Notes: a model not told the origin generated them from the sequence alone. A stretch of 64,000 nucleotides of DNA from an uncultured Roseobacter sp. (GCF_947493125.1 NZ_CANLQB010000001.1:310001-374000), one strand, 5' to 3'; numbered from the stretch's first letter, positions 25,681 through 36,863 are shown. Numbers and translations: made by a program.

Positions 25681-27648
25681 ATGATCACAGAATTCGGACA
25701 TTTCGCGCTCATCCTCGCCTTCCTCGTGGCGATTGTTCAGACCATTGTGTCGTTGATCGGTGCGCACAAACGGTGGCCGGCCTGGATGGCGGTGGCGGAG
25801 CCTGCGGCCTCGGCACAGTTCCTGCTGACGGCGTTCTCCTTTGCGGCGCTGATGTATGCCTTCATCATCTCGGATTTCAGCCTGCGGCTGGTGACGCTGA
25901 ACAGCCATTCTGCCAAGCCGATGATCTACAAGATCAGCGGGACCTGGGGGAACCACGAGGGCTCCATGCTGCTCTGGGTGCTGATTGTGACGCTCTTTGG
26001 GGCGATGGCCGCGTGGTTCGGGGGCAACCTGCCGCCGACCTTGCGGGCGCGGGTGTTGGCGGTACAGGCGGCCATCGGCGTGGCTTTTTTCGCTTTCATT
26101 CTATTCACGTCCAATCCGTTCTTAAGGTTGGCGGTGCCGCCCTTTGATGGGCAGGATCTCAACCCGCTCTTGCAGGACCCTGGCCTCGCCTTCCATCCGC
26201 CGTTTCTCTATCTCGGCTACGTGGGCCTGAGCATGGCGTTCAGCTTTGCGGTTGCGGCGCTGATCGAAGGGCGCGTGGATGCGGCCTGGGGGCGCTGGGT
26301 GCGGCCCTGGACGCTGGCGGCCTGGGTGTTCCTGACCATCGGCATCGCGCTGGGGTCCTGGTGGGCCTATTACGAGCTCGGCTGGGGTGGCTTCTGGTTC
26401 TGGGACCCGGTGGAGAACGCGTCGTTTATGCCATGGTTGCTGGCCGCAGCGCTGCTGCATTCCGCCATCGTGGTGGAGAAGCGCGAGGCGCTGAAGAGCT
26501 GGACGATCCTGCTCGCCATCCTTGCCTTCGGCTTTTCGCTCATTGGCACGTTCATCGTGCGCTCGGGGCTGCTGACCTCCGTGCATGCGTTTGCGAATGA
26601 TCCGGAGCGCGGCGTCTTCATCCTGATGATCATGGGCTTCTTTATGGGTGGCGCGCTCATCCTCTTCGCGCTGCGGGCCAGCGCAATGGAAGCCAAGGGC
26701 GTCTTCGGCATTGTCAGCCGGGAGAGCGCATTGGTCGCGAACAACCTGCTGCTCGCGGTCAGCTGCTTTGTCGTCTTCGTGGGCACCATGTGGCCATTGG
26801 TGGCCGAGATGTTCTTTGACCGCCGTCTCAGTGTCGGCCCGCCCTTCTTCAACATGGCGTTTTCGCCCTTCATGCTGGCGCTGGGGCTGATCCTGCCCAT
26901 CGGCTCGGCGATGCCCTGGAAACGGGCGCGGATCGTGCGGGCGATGCGGCCGCTGCGCTATGTCTTTGTGCTGGCCATTGCGATTGGCGGGCTGGCTTAT
27001 GCCATGCAGACCGGGCGCAGCCTGCTGGGGCCGATTGGCCTCTTTCTCGCAGCTTGGGTGATCATGGGCACGCTGGTCGATTTTGCGCAGCGCACGGGCC
27101 GCGGGTCCGGGCGGGTGGGACGGCTGATGCGCCTGCCGCGCGCCGATTGGGGCAAGATGGTCGCGCACAGCGGGCTCGGCGTCACGATCATGGGTGTCTG
27201 CGGGTTGATGGCCTGGCAGCAGGAAGACATCCGCGTTGCGCAATTCGGCGAGCCGTATGAGGTGGGTGGCTATACCATCACGCTGGATGATGTGGTGAAT
27301 AAGGAAGGCCCGAATTTCATCTCGACGATGGGGTACATCACGCTTTCGCAGGATGGGCGCGAGATCGCGCAGCTGCGGCCCGAGAAGCGGGTCTATCCGG
27401 TGGCGCAGATGCCGACGACGGAGGCCGCGATCGATTATGACCTCGCGCGCGACGTCTATGTGGTGATCGGGGATCGGCAGGCCGACGGCGGCTGGGCGGT
27501 GCGCACCTACATCAAGCCCTTCACCAACTGGATCTGGATCGGGTCAGGGCTTATGGCGCTCGGCGGGCTGCTGAGCCTGTCGGACCGGCGTTTCCGCGTG
27601 GCAGCAGGCGCCCGCAAGACATCGCATCAGGCGGTGCCTGCGGAATGA
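25681..27648 (+). CDS. ccmF: Cytochrome c-type biogenesis protein CcmF
   Basis: CcmF is the polytopic core of the heme ligase that attaches heme to apocytochrome c. The WWD heme-handling motif is visible in WGGFWFWDPVENASFMPW, with flanking conserved histidines in PPFLYLGYVG and LHSAIVVEKREALKSW. The ATG at 25681 (MITEFGHFALIL) opens directly into the first membrane helix; a start 42 bp upstream adds 14 non-conserved residues. The stop overlaps the ccmH start by 4 bp. Confidence 0.95.
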   Translation: MITEFGHFALILAFLVAIVQTIVSLIGAHKRWPAWMAVAEPAASAQFLLTAFSFAALMYAFIISDFSLRLVTLNSHSAKPMIYKISGTWGNHEGSMLLWVLIVTLFGAMAAWFGGNLPPTLRARVLAVQAAIGVAFFAFILFTSNPFLRLAVPPFDGQDLNPLLQDPGLAFHPPFLYLGYVGLSMAFSFAVAALIEGRVDAAWGRWVRPWTLAAWVFLTIGIALGSWWAYYELGWGGFWFWDPVENASFMPWLLAAALLHSAIVVEKREALKSWTILLAILAFGFSLIGTFIVRSGLLTSVHAFANDPERGVFILMIMGFFMGGALILFALRASAMEAKGVFGIVSRESALVANNLLLAVSCFVVFVGTMWPLVAEMFFDRRLSVGPPFFNMAFSPFMLALGLILPIGSAMPWKRARIVRAMRPLRYVFVLAIAIGGLAYAMQTGRSLLGPIGLFLAAWVIMGTLVDFAQRTGRGSGRVGRLMRLPRADWGKMVAHSGLGVTIMGVCGLMAWQQEDIRVAQFGEPYEVGGYTITLDDVVNKEGPNFISTMGYITLSQDGREIAQLRPEKRVYPVAQMPTTEAAIDYDLARDVYVVIGDRQADGGWAVRTYIKPFTNWIWIGSGLMALGGLLSLSDRRFRVAAGARKTSHQAVPAE

Positions 27649-28097
27649 AGCGGCTGGCGCTCATCCTGCTGTTTCTGGCCAGCCCGCTCTGGGCGCTGGA
27701 CCCGTCCGAGATGCTGGACGATCCGGCGCTGGAGGCCCGCGCGCGGGCGCTGGATCACGAGTTGCGCTGCGTAGTCTGCCAGTCGGAATCGGTGGCTTCC
27801 TCCAATGCCAACTGGGCCGAAGACGCCCGCCGCACCGTGCGCGAGCTGATTGCCGATGGTGCCAGCGATGACGCGGTGATGGATTTCTTCGTGGCGCGCT
27901 ATGGCGAGTTCGTGCTGATGTCGCCGCGCGCCAGCGGCTCCACCTGGCTGCTCTGGGCGGCGGGGCCTGCGATGCTGCTGCTGGCGATGGGGCTGGGCTA
28001 TGGCTACTTGCGCGGTCGGTCGCGGTCGGTCGCGCCGCAGGAGGCGGCCCTTTCGGAGGCCGAGGCCGCGCGGCTCAAGGAAATCCTGAAGGACTGA
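27645..28097 (+). CDS. ccmH: Cytochrome c-type biogenesis protein CcmH
   Basis: CcmH/CycL is a thiol-disulfide protein that keeps apocytochrome cysteines reduced and delivers them to CcmF. It has a signal peptide (MKRLALILLFLASPLWA) and the active site RCVVCQ with Cys42 and Cys45. A carboxy-terminal membrane anchor covers about residues 103-123. At 150 residues it is the short form without the TPR (CcmI) part. It overlaps ccmF by 4 bp. Confidence 0.93.
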   Translation: MKRLALILLFLASPLWALDPSEMLDDPALEARARALDHELRCVVCQSESVASSNANWAEDARRTVRELIADGASDDAVMDFFVARYGEFVLMSPRASGSTWLLWAAGPAMLLLAMGLGYGYLRGRSRSVAPQEAALSEAEAARLKEILKD

Positions 28098-28167
28098 CGC
28101 CGAGTTTCCCTTTTCTGAACCGGTCAGTTTGATATGACGGGACAAGACACGCGGAAAGGGACGCTTC

Positions 28168-28944
28168 ATGGAATATCACACGCTCATGGTCACGCTGCAC
28201 GACGGCGTGGCCACCATCACTCTGAACCGGCCCGAGAAGATGAACGCGCTCAGCACGCAGATGCGGGCCGAAATCGCCTATGCGGTCTCCGAAGCCGGAA
28301 AGACGGCGCGGGTCGTCGTGATCACCGGCGCGGGTAAGGCGTTCTGCTCGGGGCAGGATCTGGGTGACCGGGTGAGTGCCGCGAACCTCGATCTGGAACG
28401 CACGCTGCGCGATGAGTACCAGCCGATGCTGCACGCGATTGTGGAATGCCCGGTGCCGACAATTGCCGCGGTGAACGGCCCGGCAGCGGGGGCGGGGGCG
28501 AACCTCGCGCTGGCGGCGGATGTTGTGATTGCGGCGGAGAGCGCCTATTTCCTGCAGGCTTTTGCGCGCATTGGTCTCATCCCCGACGCCGGCGGCACCT
28601 ATGTGCTGCCGCGCACCATGGGCACGGCCAAGGCGATGGGGGCCGCGCTTTTTGCCGACAAGATCACCGCACGGCAGGCGGACGACTGGGGCATGATCTG
28701 GGAAGCGGTGCCGGATGCGGAGTTCGAGGCCCATTGGCAGGCACGCGCGGCGCATCTGGCGCAGGGCCCCACGGCGGCCTATGCGGCGATCAAGAAGGTG
28801 ATCCGCGGCAGCTGGGACAACTCCATGGAGGAGCAGCTGACGCTGGAGGCCAAACAGCAGGGGCAGTGCGGTAAGTCGCGCGATTTCAAGGAAGGTGTGC
28901 TGGCCTTCACCGAAAAGCGGCCCGCTGAATTCGAAGGGCGCTGA
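28168..28944 (+). CDS. Enoyl-CoA hydratase/isomerase, PaaG type
   Basis: This is a crotonase-fold enzyme of 258 residues. The oxyanion-hole segments are AFCSGQDLG and AVNGPAAGAGANLALAADVV. SGQDLG, EYQPML and AFARIGLIPDAGGTYVLPR are typical of PaaG, the 1,2-epoxyphenylacetyl-CoA isomerase of phenylacetate breakdown. No other paa gene is in the window, so a general enoyl-CoA hydratase role cannot be excluded. It starts 70 bp after ccmH. Confidence 0.85.
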   Translation: MEYHTLMVTLHDGVATITLNRPEKMNALSTQMRAEIAYAVSEAGKTARVVVITGAGKAFCSGQDLGDRVSAANLDLERTLRDEYQPMLHAIVECPVPTIAAVNGPAAGAGANLALAADVVIAAESAYFLQAFARIGLIPDAGGTYVLPRTMGTAKAMGAALFADKITARQADDWGMIWEAVPDAEFEAHWQARAAHLAQGPTAAYAAIKKVIRGSWDNSMEEQLTLEAKQQGQCGKSRDFKEGVLAFTEKRPAEFEGR

Positions 28945-28948
28945 GGCC

Positions 28949-29254
28949 TCAGGCGGTCACGAAGCGTTCCACCAGCAGGACGTCATTTTCGGTGAGTTTC
29001 GGGCCGCCGGCGCAGGCCACGATGGCCACCGCGACCCCGTCGGCATGTACGGTCTGGATGCCCTCGGACACAGCGGTGATGGTGATCTTAGGGGGTGCCG
29101 CGCCGTGATCATACACAACGGCAATAGTGTCATCCTCCGCGCAGGCATCGGGGATGAGGGCGCCTTCGGGCCCGCGGCAGGACATCCGGGCCACGGGCAG
29201 CCGCGCAGCGCACGTTCTGCTGTCGTCCCAAAAACCGCCGATCTGACGTGCCAT
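28949..29254 (-). CDS. Small protein of unknown function
   Basis: The 101-residue product (MARQIGGFWDDSRTCAARLP at its start) has no membrane helix or signal peptide. The sequence alternates hydrophobic and charged residues like a small beta-rich domain (AVVYDHGAAPPKITITAVS). It converges on the enoyl-CoA hydratase gene with a 4-bp gap. I do not recognise the family. The composition looks coding, and no overlapping frame competes convincingly, but the evidence is modest. Confidence 0.5.
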   Translation of the reverse strand: MARQIGGFWDDSRTCAARLPVARMSCRGPEGALIPDACAEDDTIAVVYDHGAAPPKITITAVSEGIQTVHADGVAVAIVACAGGPKLTENDVLLVERFVTA

Positions 29255-29524
29255 ATGCGCCCCACGCGATGTCTGATCCGATCCGGGCGCGGCCCGGACG
29301 GGATGTGATGAGAGCGGGAGCATCGACGATCTGCGCGCGCCCGAGGCTTTCAGCTAAGGCGGTGCGGAGAAACGCGTCAAGAAATTGGGCTCATTATGCC
29401 GGGCTGCGAAACAATGAGACAGATCTGACCGCTGTCGCCGGGCGGGTTGGCGACAGTACGGCCCCTTTGTGGCTCGCGATTCGGGACGGTCGCGCCCCGG
29501 TTTTTGGGGCGCGGGGCCGGGGGC
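29255..29524. other. Gap downstream of gltA with two hairpins
   Basis: No gene is seen here. There is a perfect 8-bp stem at 29432-29456 (CTGTCGCC/GGCGACAG, 9-base loop). A second perfect 8-bp stem at 29491-29513 (CGCGCCCC/GGGGCGCG) starts 12 bp after the gltA stop on the minus strand and is the better gltA terminator candidate, although neither has a good T-run. Confidence 0.5.
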
Positions 29525-30820
29525 TTACCGGTTCTCGATGTCCACATAGTCGCGCGCCGTATCGCCGAGGTAGAGCTGGCGCGGGCGGCCGATCTTGTTC
29601 TGCGGATCGGCGATCATCTCTTTCCACTGCGAGATCCAGCCCACCGTCCTGCTGAGCGCGAAGATGGGCGTGAACATCGAGGTGGGGAAGCCCATCGCCT
29701 CGAGGATGATGCCCGAGTAGAAATCCACGTTCGGGAACAGCTTCTTCTCGGCGAAGTAAGGGTCTTCGAGCGCCTGTTTCTCCAGCTCCATCGCGACCTG
29801 CAACAGCGGGTTGTCCTCGACGCCCAGAAGGTCGAGGACCTCGTCCGCGGATTGCTTCATCACGGTCGCGCGGGGGTCGAAGTTCTTGTAGACCCGGTGG
29901 CCGAAACCCATCAGGCGGTAGCTGTCGTTCTTGTCCTTGGCGCGCGCGATGAACTCGGGGATCCGGTCCACGGTGCCGATCTCCTTGAGCATCTCCAGAC
30001 AGGCCTGGTTGGCGCCACCGTGGGCGGGGCCCCAGAGGCAGGCAATGCCCGCGGCGATGCAGGCGAAGGGGTTGGCGCCGGACGACGAGGCCAGTCGGAC
30101 CGTGGACGTGGAGGCGTTCTGTTCGTGGTCTGCATGCAGCGTAAAGATGCGGTCCATCGCGCGGGAGAGGATCGGGTTGACCTCATACTCCTCGGCCGGG
30201 ACGGAGAAGCACATGCGCAGGAAGTTCGACGCATAGTCCAGATCGTTGCGCGGATAGACGAAGGGCTGGCCGATGGAATATTTGTAGGCCCAGGCGGCAA
30301 TCGTCGGCATCTTGGCGATCAGGCGGTGGCTTGCGATCTCGCGCTGGCGCTCGTCGGTGATGTCGGTGCTGTCGTGATAGAAGGCGGACATCGCACCAAC
30401 CACGCCGACCATGATCGCCATCGGGTGCGCGTCGCGCCGGAACCCGCGGAAGAAGTTCACCATCTGCTCGTGCAGCATGGTGTGATGGGTGATGTTCAGC
30501 TCGAATTTTTCGAGCTGCGCGGCGGAGGGCAGCTCGCCGTAAAGCAGCAGATAGCAAACCTCGAGGTAATGCGACATGCTCGCCAGCTGGTCGATGGGAT
30601 AGCCTCGGTGCAACAGCTCGCCCTTGTCGCCATCAATGAAGGTGATGGTGCTGTCGCAGCTGGCCGTCGAGGTGAAGCCCGGGTCATAGGTGAAGACCCC
30701 GGCCTGGCCGTAGAGCTTGCGGATGTCGACCACGTCCGGACCCGCGGTGGGGGAGAAGATCGGCAACTCATAATCGTTCCCGTCAATGCTCAGCGTTGCG
30801 GATTTTGTGCTTTCAGCCAT
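29525..30820 (-). CDS. gltA: Citrate synthase (type II)
   Basis: GltA condenses oxaloacetate and acetyl-CoA in the TCA cycle. The 431 residues have the long amino-terminal domain of NADH-sensitive hexameric enzymes. Catalytic segments are [30 protein letters not shown] and [14 protein letters not shown]. The ATG at 30820 has a strong ribosome site (AGGAAGGACC) and gives the usual [14 protein letters not shown] opening; an earlier in-frame start is rejected. gltX lies directly upstream on the same strand. Confidence 0.95.
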   Translation of the reverse strand: MAESTKSATLSIDGNDYELPIFSPTAGPDVVDIRKLYGQAGVFTYDPGFTSTASCDSTITFIDGDKGELLHRGYPIDQLASMSHYLEVCYLLLYGELPSAAQLEKFELNITHHTMLHEQMVNFFRGFRRDAHPMAIMVGVVGAMSAFYHDSTDITDERQREIASHRLIAKMPTIAAWAYKYSIGQPFVYPRNDLDYASNFLRMCFSVPAEEYEVNPILSRAMDRIFTLHADHEQNASTSTVRLASSSGANPFACIAAGIACLWGPAHGGANQACLEMLKEIGTVDRIPEFIARAKDKNDSYRLMGFGHRVYKNFDPRATVMKQSADEVLDLLGVEDNPLLQVAMELEKQALEDPYFAEKKLFPNVDFYSGIILEAMGFPTSMFTPIFALSRTVGWISQWKEMIADPQNKIGRPRQLYLGDTARDYVDIENR

Positions 30821-30907
30821 CAGAGGTCCTTCCTGTCTTGCTTGCGGGCGCACCCGCCGTCCGGCGCTTGACGCAAGGCGCGTCAGACCGATGGTTTGCG
30901 CGTGGGC

Positions 30908-32317
30908 TCACCCCGCGTCCTCAGCTGCATCCGTCAATCGGGCGAGGGTTTCATCTTGGCCCAGAACCAGCATCATGTCGAATACCGAAGGTGTGACCGC
31001 CCGCCCGGCGAGCGCAGCCCGCAGCGGGCCAGCCAGTTTCCCAAACTTGGTCTCTTTGCTTTCCGCGAAACGGTTCAGGAGGTCCTCCAGATGTTCTCTG
31101 CTCCAGCTATCAGTTTGCAGCTGCGGCGTCAATTCTCTCAGTATACCACGGGATACCGAGTCGAGCGCCTTGGCCGCCTTCTCGTCCGGCTGTATCGGGC
31201 GAGAGGCGAGCACAAAGTGCGCTTTTTCAAGGAGTTCCGGCAGGGTCTTCGCGCGCTCTTTCACATGAGGCATCGCGGCGGCCAGCCCCGTTTGCTGCGC
31301 ATTTGTCAGGTCAGGCAGACCAGCGGCGGCCAGATAATCAATGATTTCGCGCTGCAGTGCGGCATCATCGGATTGCGCGATATGCTGGCCCGAGAGATTC
31401 TCGAGCTTCTTCAGATCGAACCGCGCCGGGCTCTTGCCGATGCCATCCAGATCGAACCACTCCCGCGCTTGGGCGTCGGTGAAGAATTCGTCGTCGCCAT
31501 GGCTCCACCCCAACCGGGCGAGGTAGTTGCGCATGCCCGCCGCCGGATAGCCCATCACCTGATATTCCTGGGCGCCAAGCGCCCCGTGCCGCTTGCTCAG
31601 CTTCTTGCCATCGGGCCCGTGGATCAGCGGGATATGCGCCCAGACGGGCACCTCCCAGCCCATGGCCTCATAGATCATCATCTGCCGTGCGGCGTTGTTG
31701 AGGTGGTCATCCCCCCGGATCACATGGCTCACGCCCATGTCGTGGTCATCGACAACAACCGCCAGCATATAGACGGGCGTGCCATCGGAACGTAACAGAA
31801 CCATGTCGTCCAGCTGGTCGTTGCGGATGGTGACATCGCCCTGCACCTGGTCGCGGATCACGGTCTCGCCCGACTGTGGGGCCTTGATGCGGATGACATA
31901 AGGCGCATCGGGGTGGGTGCTCGGGTCCGCATCGCGCCAGGGCGAGCGGTAGAGCGTGCTTTTGCCCGCCGCGCGCGCCGCGTCGCGGAAGGCGGTGATC
32001 TCCTCTTGCGTGGCAAAGCACTTGTAGGCCTTGCCTGCAGCGAGCAGCTCTTGGGCCACCGCCGCATGGCGGGGGGCGTTTTCGAATTGGCTGACGATGT
32101 CGCCGTCATGATCAAGCCCCAACCAGGCCATGCCTTGCAGGATGGCTTCGGTCGCTTCCGGGGTCGAGCGCGCGCGGTCGGTGTCCTCGATGCGCAGCAG
32201 GAAGCGGCCACCACGTCCGCGCGCGTAAAGCCAGTTGAACAGCGCCGTGCGTGCCCCGCCGATGTGCAGAAAGCCCGTGGGCGAGGGGGCAAAACGGGTG
32301 ACGACGGGAGCAGACAT
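30908..32317 (-). CDS. gltX: Glutamyl-tRNA synthetase
   Basis: This class I aminoacyl-tRNA synthetase of 469 residues charges tRNA-Glu (and in many alphaproteobacteria tRNA-Gln, later amidated). The HIGH-like motif is in [20 protein letters not shown] and the KMSKS-like loop is [11 protein letters not shown]. Many alphaproteobacteria have two gltX copies; which one this is cannot be told here. It is divergent from comEC with an 89-bp shared promoter gap. Confidence 0.94.
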   Translation of the reverse strand: MSAPVVTRFAPSPTGFLHIGGARTALFNWLYARGRGGRFLLRIEDTDRARSTPEATEAILQGMAWLGLDHDGDIVSQFENAPRHAAVAQELLAAGKAYKCFATQEEITAFRDAARAAGKSTLYRSPWRDADPSTHPDAPYVIRIKAPQSGETVIRDQVQGDVTIRNDQLDDMVLLRSDGTPVYMLAVVVDDHDMGVSHVIRGDDHLNNAARQMMIYEAMGWEVPVWAHIPLIHGPDGKKLSKRHGALGAQEYQVMGYPAAGMRNYLARLGWSHGDDEFFTDAQAREWFDLDGIGKSPARFDLKKLENLSGQHIAQSDDAALQREIIDYLAAAGLPDLTNAQQTGLAAAMPHVKERAKTLPELLEKAHFVLASRPIQPDEKAAKALDSVSRGILRELTPQLQTDSWSREHLEDLLNRFAESKETKFGKLAGPLRAALAGRAVTPSVFDMMLVLGQDETLARLTDAAEDAG

Positions 32318-32406
32318 GCGCGTGTTTACCTTTCCGTAACCATGACGGGCCTAGACCTAGACCGCCTGTCTATCCAGTGCGGGGAACGGGGGCAAGGAGG
32401 TGCCAG

Positions 32407-34452
32407 GTGAGACGCTTGCGCTCCATTCTGTTGGAGCAGCGCGGGTCGCTCTTTGAATGGGTGCCGGTGTGCATGGCTATTGGCATCGGCGTCTATTTTC
32501 TGTTGCGGTTCGAACCTTCGGAAACGCAGTTGTGGGCCGTGGCAGGGGCTGCCATCGGCTTGCTTTTTTGCGCGCGCTGGCTGGGAGAGGCGTTTCGTCC
32601 GCTGATAATCGCGGTCGTGATCGTGGCGTCGGGTTTTCTGCTGGCGGCGCACCGCGCCCATGATGTGGCGAGCCCGGTGATGAGCTGGCGCTATTACGGG
32701 CCCGTCGAAGGCCGCGTCGTCAATCTCGACCGCAGCAGTTCCGATGCGCTGCGGGTGACGCTAGATCAGGTGGTGCTGGAGCGCGTGCCGCCGCATCGCA
32801 CGCCCGAGCGGGTGCGGATTTCGCTGCATGGGGATCAGAGTTTCAGCGTGGCCCCCGCGCCCGGGCTGCGGGTGATGACGACGGCGCATATCTCGCCGCC
32901 CGGTGGGCCGGTGGAGCCCGGCGGGTTTGATTTCCAGCGCCACGCCTGGTTCGGCCAGTTGGGCGGTGTGGGCTATTCGCGTGTGCCGCTGCTGGCCATT
33001 GCCCCGGCGGAGGAGGACCGATGGGAGCTTGCGATCTTTCGGATCCGCATGGCCATCGGCGCCCGGATGCTGGAGGTGCTGCCGGGCGATGTGGGGGGCT
33101 TTGCGGTGGCCGTGACCACGGGGGCACGCTCCGCCATCAGTCAGGAGGCGCTGGACGATCTGCGGGCCAGCAACCTTGCGCATTTGCTGGCCATCTCTGG
33201 GCTGCATATGGGCTTGCTGACCGGGTTTGTCTTTGCCCTGCTGCGCGTGAGCATCGCATTGATCCCGCCTCTGGCATTGCGTGTTCCGGGGCGCAAGGTT
33301 GCTGCGGGCGGTGCGTTGATTGTGGCCTCCGGGTATCTCGCCTTGTCGGGTGGCAATGTGGCGACCGAGCGGGCCTTCATTATGGTGGCCGTGGCGCTCA
33401 CAGCGGTCCTGCTGAATCGCCGTGCGATCTCGTTGCGGGCGGTGGCGATTGCGGCGGTGATCGTCCTGCTGCTGCGTCCGGAGGCGTTGCTGGGCCCCGG
33501 CTTCCAGATGTCCTTTGCCGCGACCACCGCGCTGGTCGCCGTCTTCGGCTATATGCGGGATCACCGGATTGGCATGGGGCCGAACTGGGCCAAGCCGGTG
33601 GTGGCGGTGCTGATCTCATCCGGCGTTGCGGGGCTGGCCACCTCTCCCATCGGCGCGGCCCATTTCAACGCGATCTCGCATTATGGGCTGATTGCGAACC
33701 TCACATCGGTCCCGATGATGGGCACCGTCGTGATCCCTGCCGCGGTGCTTGCGCTGATCCTGGCGCCCCTCGGCCTGGATTGGATTGGTCTGTGGATCAT
33801 GGGTGTGGGCCTACGCTGGATCCTGGAAGTGGGCAGCTTCGTGGCGGGTCTTGATGGGGCGCGGTCGTTCGTGCACGGGCCGGGCGTCGCGGTGCTGCCA
33901 ATGATCGCGCTGGGGTTCCTCTGGCTGTGCTTGTGGCAGGGCCGGACGCGACTTGTCGGGGTTGTTCCGGTGCTGGCGGCGTTCTGGCTCTGGGTCATAG
34001 CGGATCGGCCTGTGGGCCTGATCGCGGAAAACGGCACGCTGGTGGGGGTGATGACAGCGGAGGGCCGCGCGCTCAGCAAAGCGCGGGGGGCGGGCTTTAT
34101 CGCGCGCAACTGGCTGGAAAACGACGGCGAGATGACGGACCAGCCCACCGCCGCCGCGCGTTGGCCAGAGACGCGGAGCGCTGCGCTCCCGGGCGGCGTG
34201 CAGCTCACGCATCTCTCCGGGAAAAAGGCCGTCTCTTCCTTTGTCGGATGCCGTGCCGGTCAGATCATTGTCGCCAATCAACCGCTGCCCTCGGGTGCGG
34301 CCGACTGCATCCTGCTGGATCCCGACCGGTTGGAACGCATGGGCGCTGTGGCCATTCACGAACGGCAGGGGGCGGTGCATCTGGTCTCCACACGCGATCG
34401 CACCGGCGACCGGCTCTGGACCCCGTGGTACCGGCAGGCGCAGCGTCAGTAG
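32407..34452 (+). CDS. ComEC/Rec2-family DNA uptake channel protein
   Basis: This is a polytopic inner-membrane protein of 681 residues. The amino-terminal part has two or three membrane helices and an OB-like segment (DUF4131 type). The central part holds the competence domain ([20 protein letters not shown], then many helices). The carboxy-terminal metallo-beta-lactamase domain of long ComEC proteins is missing, as is common in alphaproteobacteria. The GTG start at 32407 has an excellent ribosome site (AAGGAGG, 6 bp spacing). It converges on lexA, overlapping its end by 7 bp. ComEC is needed for uptake of GTA DNA in Rhodobacter, which fits the lysis genes nearby. Confidence 0.87.
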   Translation: MRRLRSILLEQRGSLFEWVPVCMAIGIGVYFLLRFEPSETQLWAVAGAAIGLLFCARWLGEAFRPLIIAVVIVASGFLLAAHRAHDVASPVMSWRYYGPVEGRVVNLDRSSSDALRVTLDQVVLERVPPHRTPERVRISLHGDQSFSVAPAPGLRVMTTAHISPPGGPVEPGGFDFQRHAWFGQLGGVGYSRVPLLAIAPAEEDRWELAIFRIRMAIGARMLEVLPGDVGGFAVAVTTGARSAISQEALDDLRASNLAHLLAISGLHMGLLTGFVFALLRVSIALIPPLALRVPGRKVAAGGALIVASGYLALSGGNVATERAFIMVAVALTAVLLNRRAISLRAVAIAAVIVLLLRPEALLGPGFQMSFAATTALVAVFGYMRDHRIGMGPNWAKPVVAVLISSGVAGLATSPIGAAHFNAISHYGLIANLTSVPMMGTVVIPAAVLALILAPLGLDWIGLWIMGVGLRWILEVGSFVAGLDGARSFVHGPGVAVLPMIALGFLWLCLWQGRTRLVGVVPVLAAFWLWVIADRPVGLIAENGTLVGVMTAEGRALSKARGAGFIARNWLENDGEMTDQPTAAARWPETRSAALPGGVQLTHLSGKKAVSSFVGCRAGQIIVANQPLPSGAADCILLDPDRLERMGAVAIHERQGAVHLVSTRDRTGDRLWTPWYRQAQRQ

Positions 34453-35147
34453 GTCCGGATCAGCCCGACGAGCTTGCCCTGCACCTTCACCTGATCTTCG
34501 TTGAAGATCCGGGTTTCATAAGCCGGGTTCGCCGCTTCCAGCGCGATGGCGCTGCCCTTGCGGATATAGCGTTTGAGCGTGGCCTCATGATCCTCGACCA
34601 GCGCCACGACGATATCGCCATTGTCGGCCACATTGGTTTCGCGGATCACGACCACATCGCCATCATTGATACCTGCATCGACCATAGAGTCGCCACGCAC
34701 CTCCAGCGCATAGTGTTCGCCCGAGCCCGAGAGCATCTGCCCCGGCACCGCCACGCTGTGCGAGTGCTGGTTGATTGCCTCGATGGGGACACCGGCGGCA
34801 ATCCGGCCCATGACCGGCAGTTCCGTCGCGAAGGCCGTGCTGACCGGCTGCGCATTGGCCGGCATCGGCGCGTCGGGCTTGTTGCCTTCGATCACACGTG
34901 GAGAAAAGCCAGTGGTCGGCTCGCCGCCGAGACTTTCGGGCAGCTTCACGATTTCAATCGCGCGGGCCCGGTGCGCGAGGCGCCGGATGAAGCCACGCTC
35001 CTCCAATGCCGTGATCAGGCGGTGGATGCCCGATTTGGAGCGCAGATCCAGCGCCTCTTTCATTTCGTCAAAACTCGGCGGGACACCATCGCGCTGCAGG
35101 CGCTTGTGAATGAAATCCAGCAAATCCAACTGCTTCTTGGTGAGCAT
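34446..35147 (-). CDS. lexA: LexA repressor, SOS regulator
   Basis: LexA represses DNA-damage genes and cleaves itself when RecA is active. The winged helix is at residues 1-65 ([32 protein letters not shown]). The self-cleavage bond is Ala118-Gly119, and the catalytic pair is Ser154 (RGDSMVDAG) and Lys192 (TLKRY). A linker of about 45 residues makes it longer (233) than enterobacterial LexA, as usual in alphaproteobacteria. A LexA box lies 33 bp upstream of the start, showing autoregulation. Confidence 0.96.
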   Translation of the reverse strand: MLTKKQLDLLDFIHKRLQRDGVPPSFDEMKEALDLRSKSGIHRLITALEERGFIRRLAHRARAIEIVKLPESLGGEPTTGFSPRVIEGNKPDAPMPANAQPVSTAFATELPVMGRIAAGVPIEAINQHSHSVAVPGQMLSGSGEHYALEVRGDSMVDAGINDGDVVVIRETNVADNGDIVVALVEDHEATLKRYIRKGSAIALEAANPAYETRIFNEDQVKVQGKLVGLIRTY

Positions 35148-35179
35148 CTCTTGGTCCTCCGACGCCTGTAGATGCTTAT

Positions 35180-35194
35180 GTTCTAGTGATGTTC
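35180..35194 (-). promoter_or_regulatory. LexA box (GTTC-N7-GTTC) upstream of lexA
   Basis: The + strand reads GTTC TAGTGAT GTTC, an exact match to the GTTC-N7-GTTC direct repeat bound by LexA in Rhodobacter and other alphaproteobacteria. It is 33 bp upstream of the lexA start, between moeA and lexA, consistent with an internal autoregulated lexA promoter in the cluster. Confidence 0.85.
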
Positions 35195-35213
35195 CCGTTT
35201 TGTGTCAACGGTT

Positions 35214-36386
35214 TCAGAGCGGCAGGTAGCGGACCGACGCGCCAACGCTCAGGCCGGGGTCGTGCGGAGGGCGCACAAGAAGGGCGTTGGACTGCGACAG
35301 GATCCCGAGCAGGGAGCTGTCCTGGTTGTCGAACGCCCGCAGGCCGTCCGCGTCCAAAATGGCGCGCATATAATGCTCGCGCGGGCCATTGGGTGGCAAG
35401 GGGGCCGCAAGCGTCGCCGTAAGCGGGCGCGCGGGTTCAGCCCCCAGACCCAGAAGCGCGCGGACCACAGGGACAACGAAGATTTTGCCGCAAACCATGG
35501 CCGAGACTGGGTTTCCGGGCAGGCCAATCATCGCAGCTTCCCCCATGCGCCCCGCCATCAGGGGTTTACCGGGCCGCATCGCCACCTTGTAGAAGGACTG
35601 CTGCATCCCGAGCTCGGTCGCGACGGGCGCCACCAGATCGTGATCGCCCACGGACGCGCCGCCGATCGTGAGGATCAGGTCCGATCCTTCGGCCAGTTGA
35701 AAGGCGGTCTTGAGCGATGGGGTGTTGTCCCGTGCGATGGGCAGCATCCGCGTCTCGGCGCCCTCTGCCTCCAGCAAAGCGGCCAGGCCGAAGCTGTTCG
35801 AGGCGATGATCTGGTCGGGGCGCGGCGTCTCGCCGGGCATGACCAGTTCGTCGCCGGTCGCGATGATCGAGACCACGGGCCGCCGCGTCACAGGTACCTC
35901 GGCAAGGTTCATCGAGGCCAACAGCGCGACATCGGTCGGGGTCAGGCGTCGAGGGGCCTGCATCAGGTCACCGGCCACGAAATCGCCGCCGGCGGGGCGC
36001 ACGTTGTCCTTGCCATCCATGTCGCGGTTCAGGGTGATGAGATCGCCGCGGCGGGTCACATCCTCCTGGATCACAACGAAGTCCAGATCATCGGGCACAG
36101 GTGCGCCGGTGAAGATGCGCACGCATTGGCCGGGGCCGACCGTGCCGGTGAAGGCATGGCCCGCTGCCGCTTCGCCGACGAGTTTGAACATCGCGTCCGG
36201 TTCCACCTCGGTGCGGCGCAAGGCATAGCCGTCCATGGATGAGGCATCAAATGGGGGCTGTGTCCGGGTTGCGGCCACATTGCGCGCCAGAACGCGACCA
36301 GCAGCGGAGCGGAGCGGCACAGTTTCGACCTCCAGCGGGCTGACCAATGCAAAGAGGTGCTGCAGCGCCTCGGCAACTGAAATCAT
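35214..36386 (-). CDS. moeA: Molybdopterin molybdenumtransferase MoeA
   Basis: MoeA inserts molybdate into adenylylated molybdopterin. Family segments are [30 protein letters not shown], the MPT-binding [10 protein letters not shown] and [11 protein letters not shown], and [13 protein letters not shown]. At 390 residues it has the normal four-domain size. It overlaps moaC by 4 bp, so molybdenum cofactor genes are translated in sequence. Confidence 0.95.
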   Translation of the reverse strand: MISVAEALQHLFALVSPLEVETVPLRSAAGRVLARNVAATRTQPPFDASSMDGYALRRTEVEPDAMFKLVGEAAAGHAFTGTVGPGQCVRIFTGAPVPDDLDFVVIQEDVTRRGDLITLNRDMDGKDNVRPAGGDFVAGDLMQAPRRLTPTDVALLASMNLAEVPVTRRPVVSIIATGDELVMPGETPRPDQIIASNSFGLAALLEAEGAETRMLPIARDNTPSLKTAFQLAEGSDLILTIGGASVGDHDLVAPVATELGMQQSFYKVAMRPGKPLMAGRMGEAAMIGLPGNPVSAMVCGKIFVVPVVRALLGLGAEPARPLTATLAAPLPPNGPREHYMRAILDADGLRAFDNQDSSLLGILSQSNALLVRPPHDPGLSVGASVRYLPL

Positions 36387-36862
36387 GGCGCCTCGAACCG
36401 GCCGGATTTGCCGCCGTCTTTCAGCACGACGCGCAACTCGCTGATCTGCATGGATTTATCAACGGCCTTGGTCATGTCGTAAACCGTCAAGGCGGTGACC
36501 GAGGCCGCCGTGAGCGCCTCCATCTCCACCCCCGTCTGACCGGTGGTCTTGACGGTTGCCTCGATGTGGTAGCCCGGCAGATCTGCATCCGCCTCGAACT
36601 CAACGGAGACCTTGGTGATCGGCAGCGGATGGCACAGCGGGATCAGGTCGGAGGTGCGTTTTGCCGCCATGATGCCGGCGATCCGCGCCACGCCCAGAAC
36701 ATCGCCCTTCTTGGCGCTGCCTTCCGCGATAATCCGAAAGGTCTCGGGCTGCATCTTGATCTGGCAGCGCGCCGTGGCGATCCGGTCGGTGACCGCCTTG
36801 GCGCCCACATCGACCATATGCGCATCGCCCTTGGCGTCGAAATGCGTGAGGCCATCCGACAT
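36383..36862 (-). CDS. moaC: Cyclic pyranopterin monophosphate synthase MoaC
   Basis: MoaC makes cyclic pyranopterin monophosphate from the MoaA product, the first committed step of molybdenum cofactor synthesis. Signature segments are [35 protein letters not shown] and [20 protein letters not shown]. At 159 residues it is complete. It is separated from trpC by 1 bp and overlaps moeA, in the order trpC-moaC-moeA. Confidence 0.95.
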   Translation of the reverse strand: MSDGLTHFDAKGDAHMVDVGAKAVTDRIATARCQIKMQPETFRIIAEGSAKKGDVLGVARIAGIMAAKRTSDLIPLCHPLPITKVSVEFEADADLPGYHIEATVKTTGQTGVEMEALTAASVTALTVYDMTKAVDKSMQISELRVVLKDGGKSGRFEAP

Positions 36863-36863
36863 C

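Noticed and set aside
27645-27648. Overlap of ccmF and ccmH as a possible frameshift
   Set aside because: A 4-bp overlap is the normal coupling of separate genes here; ccmH has its own signal peptide.
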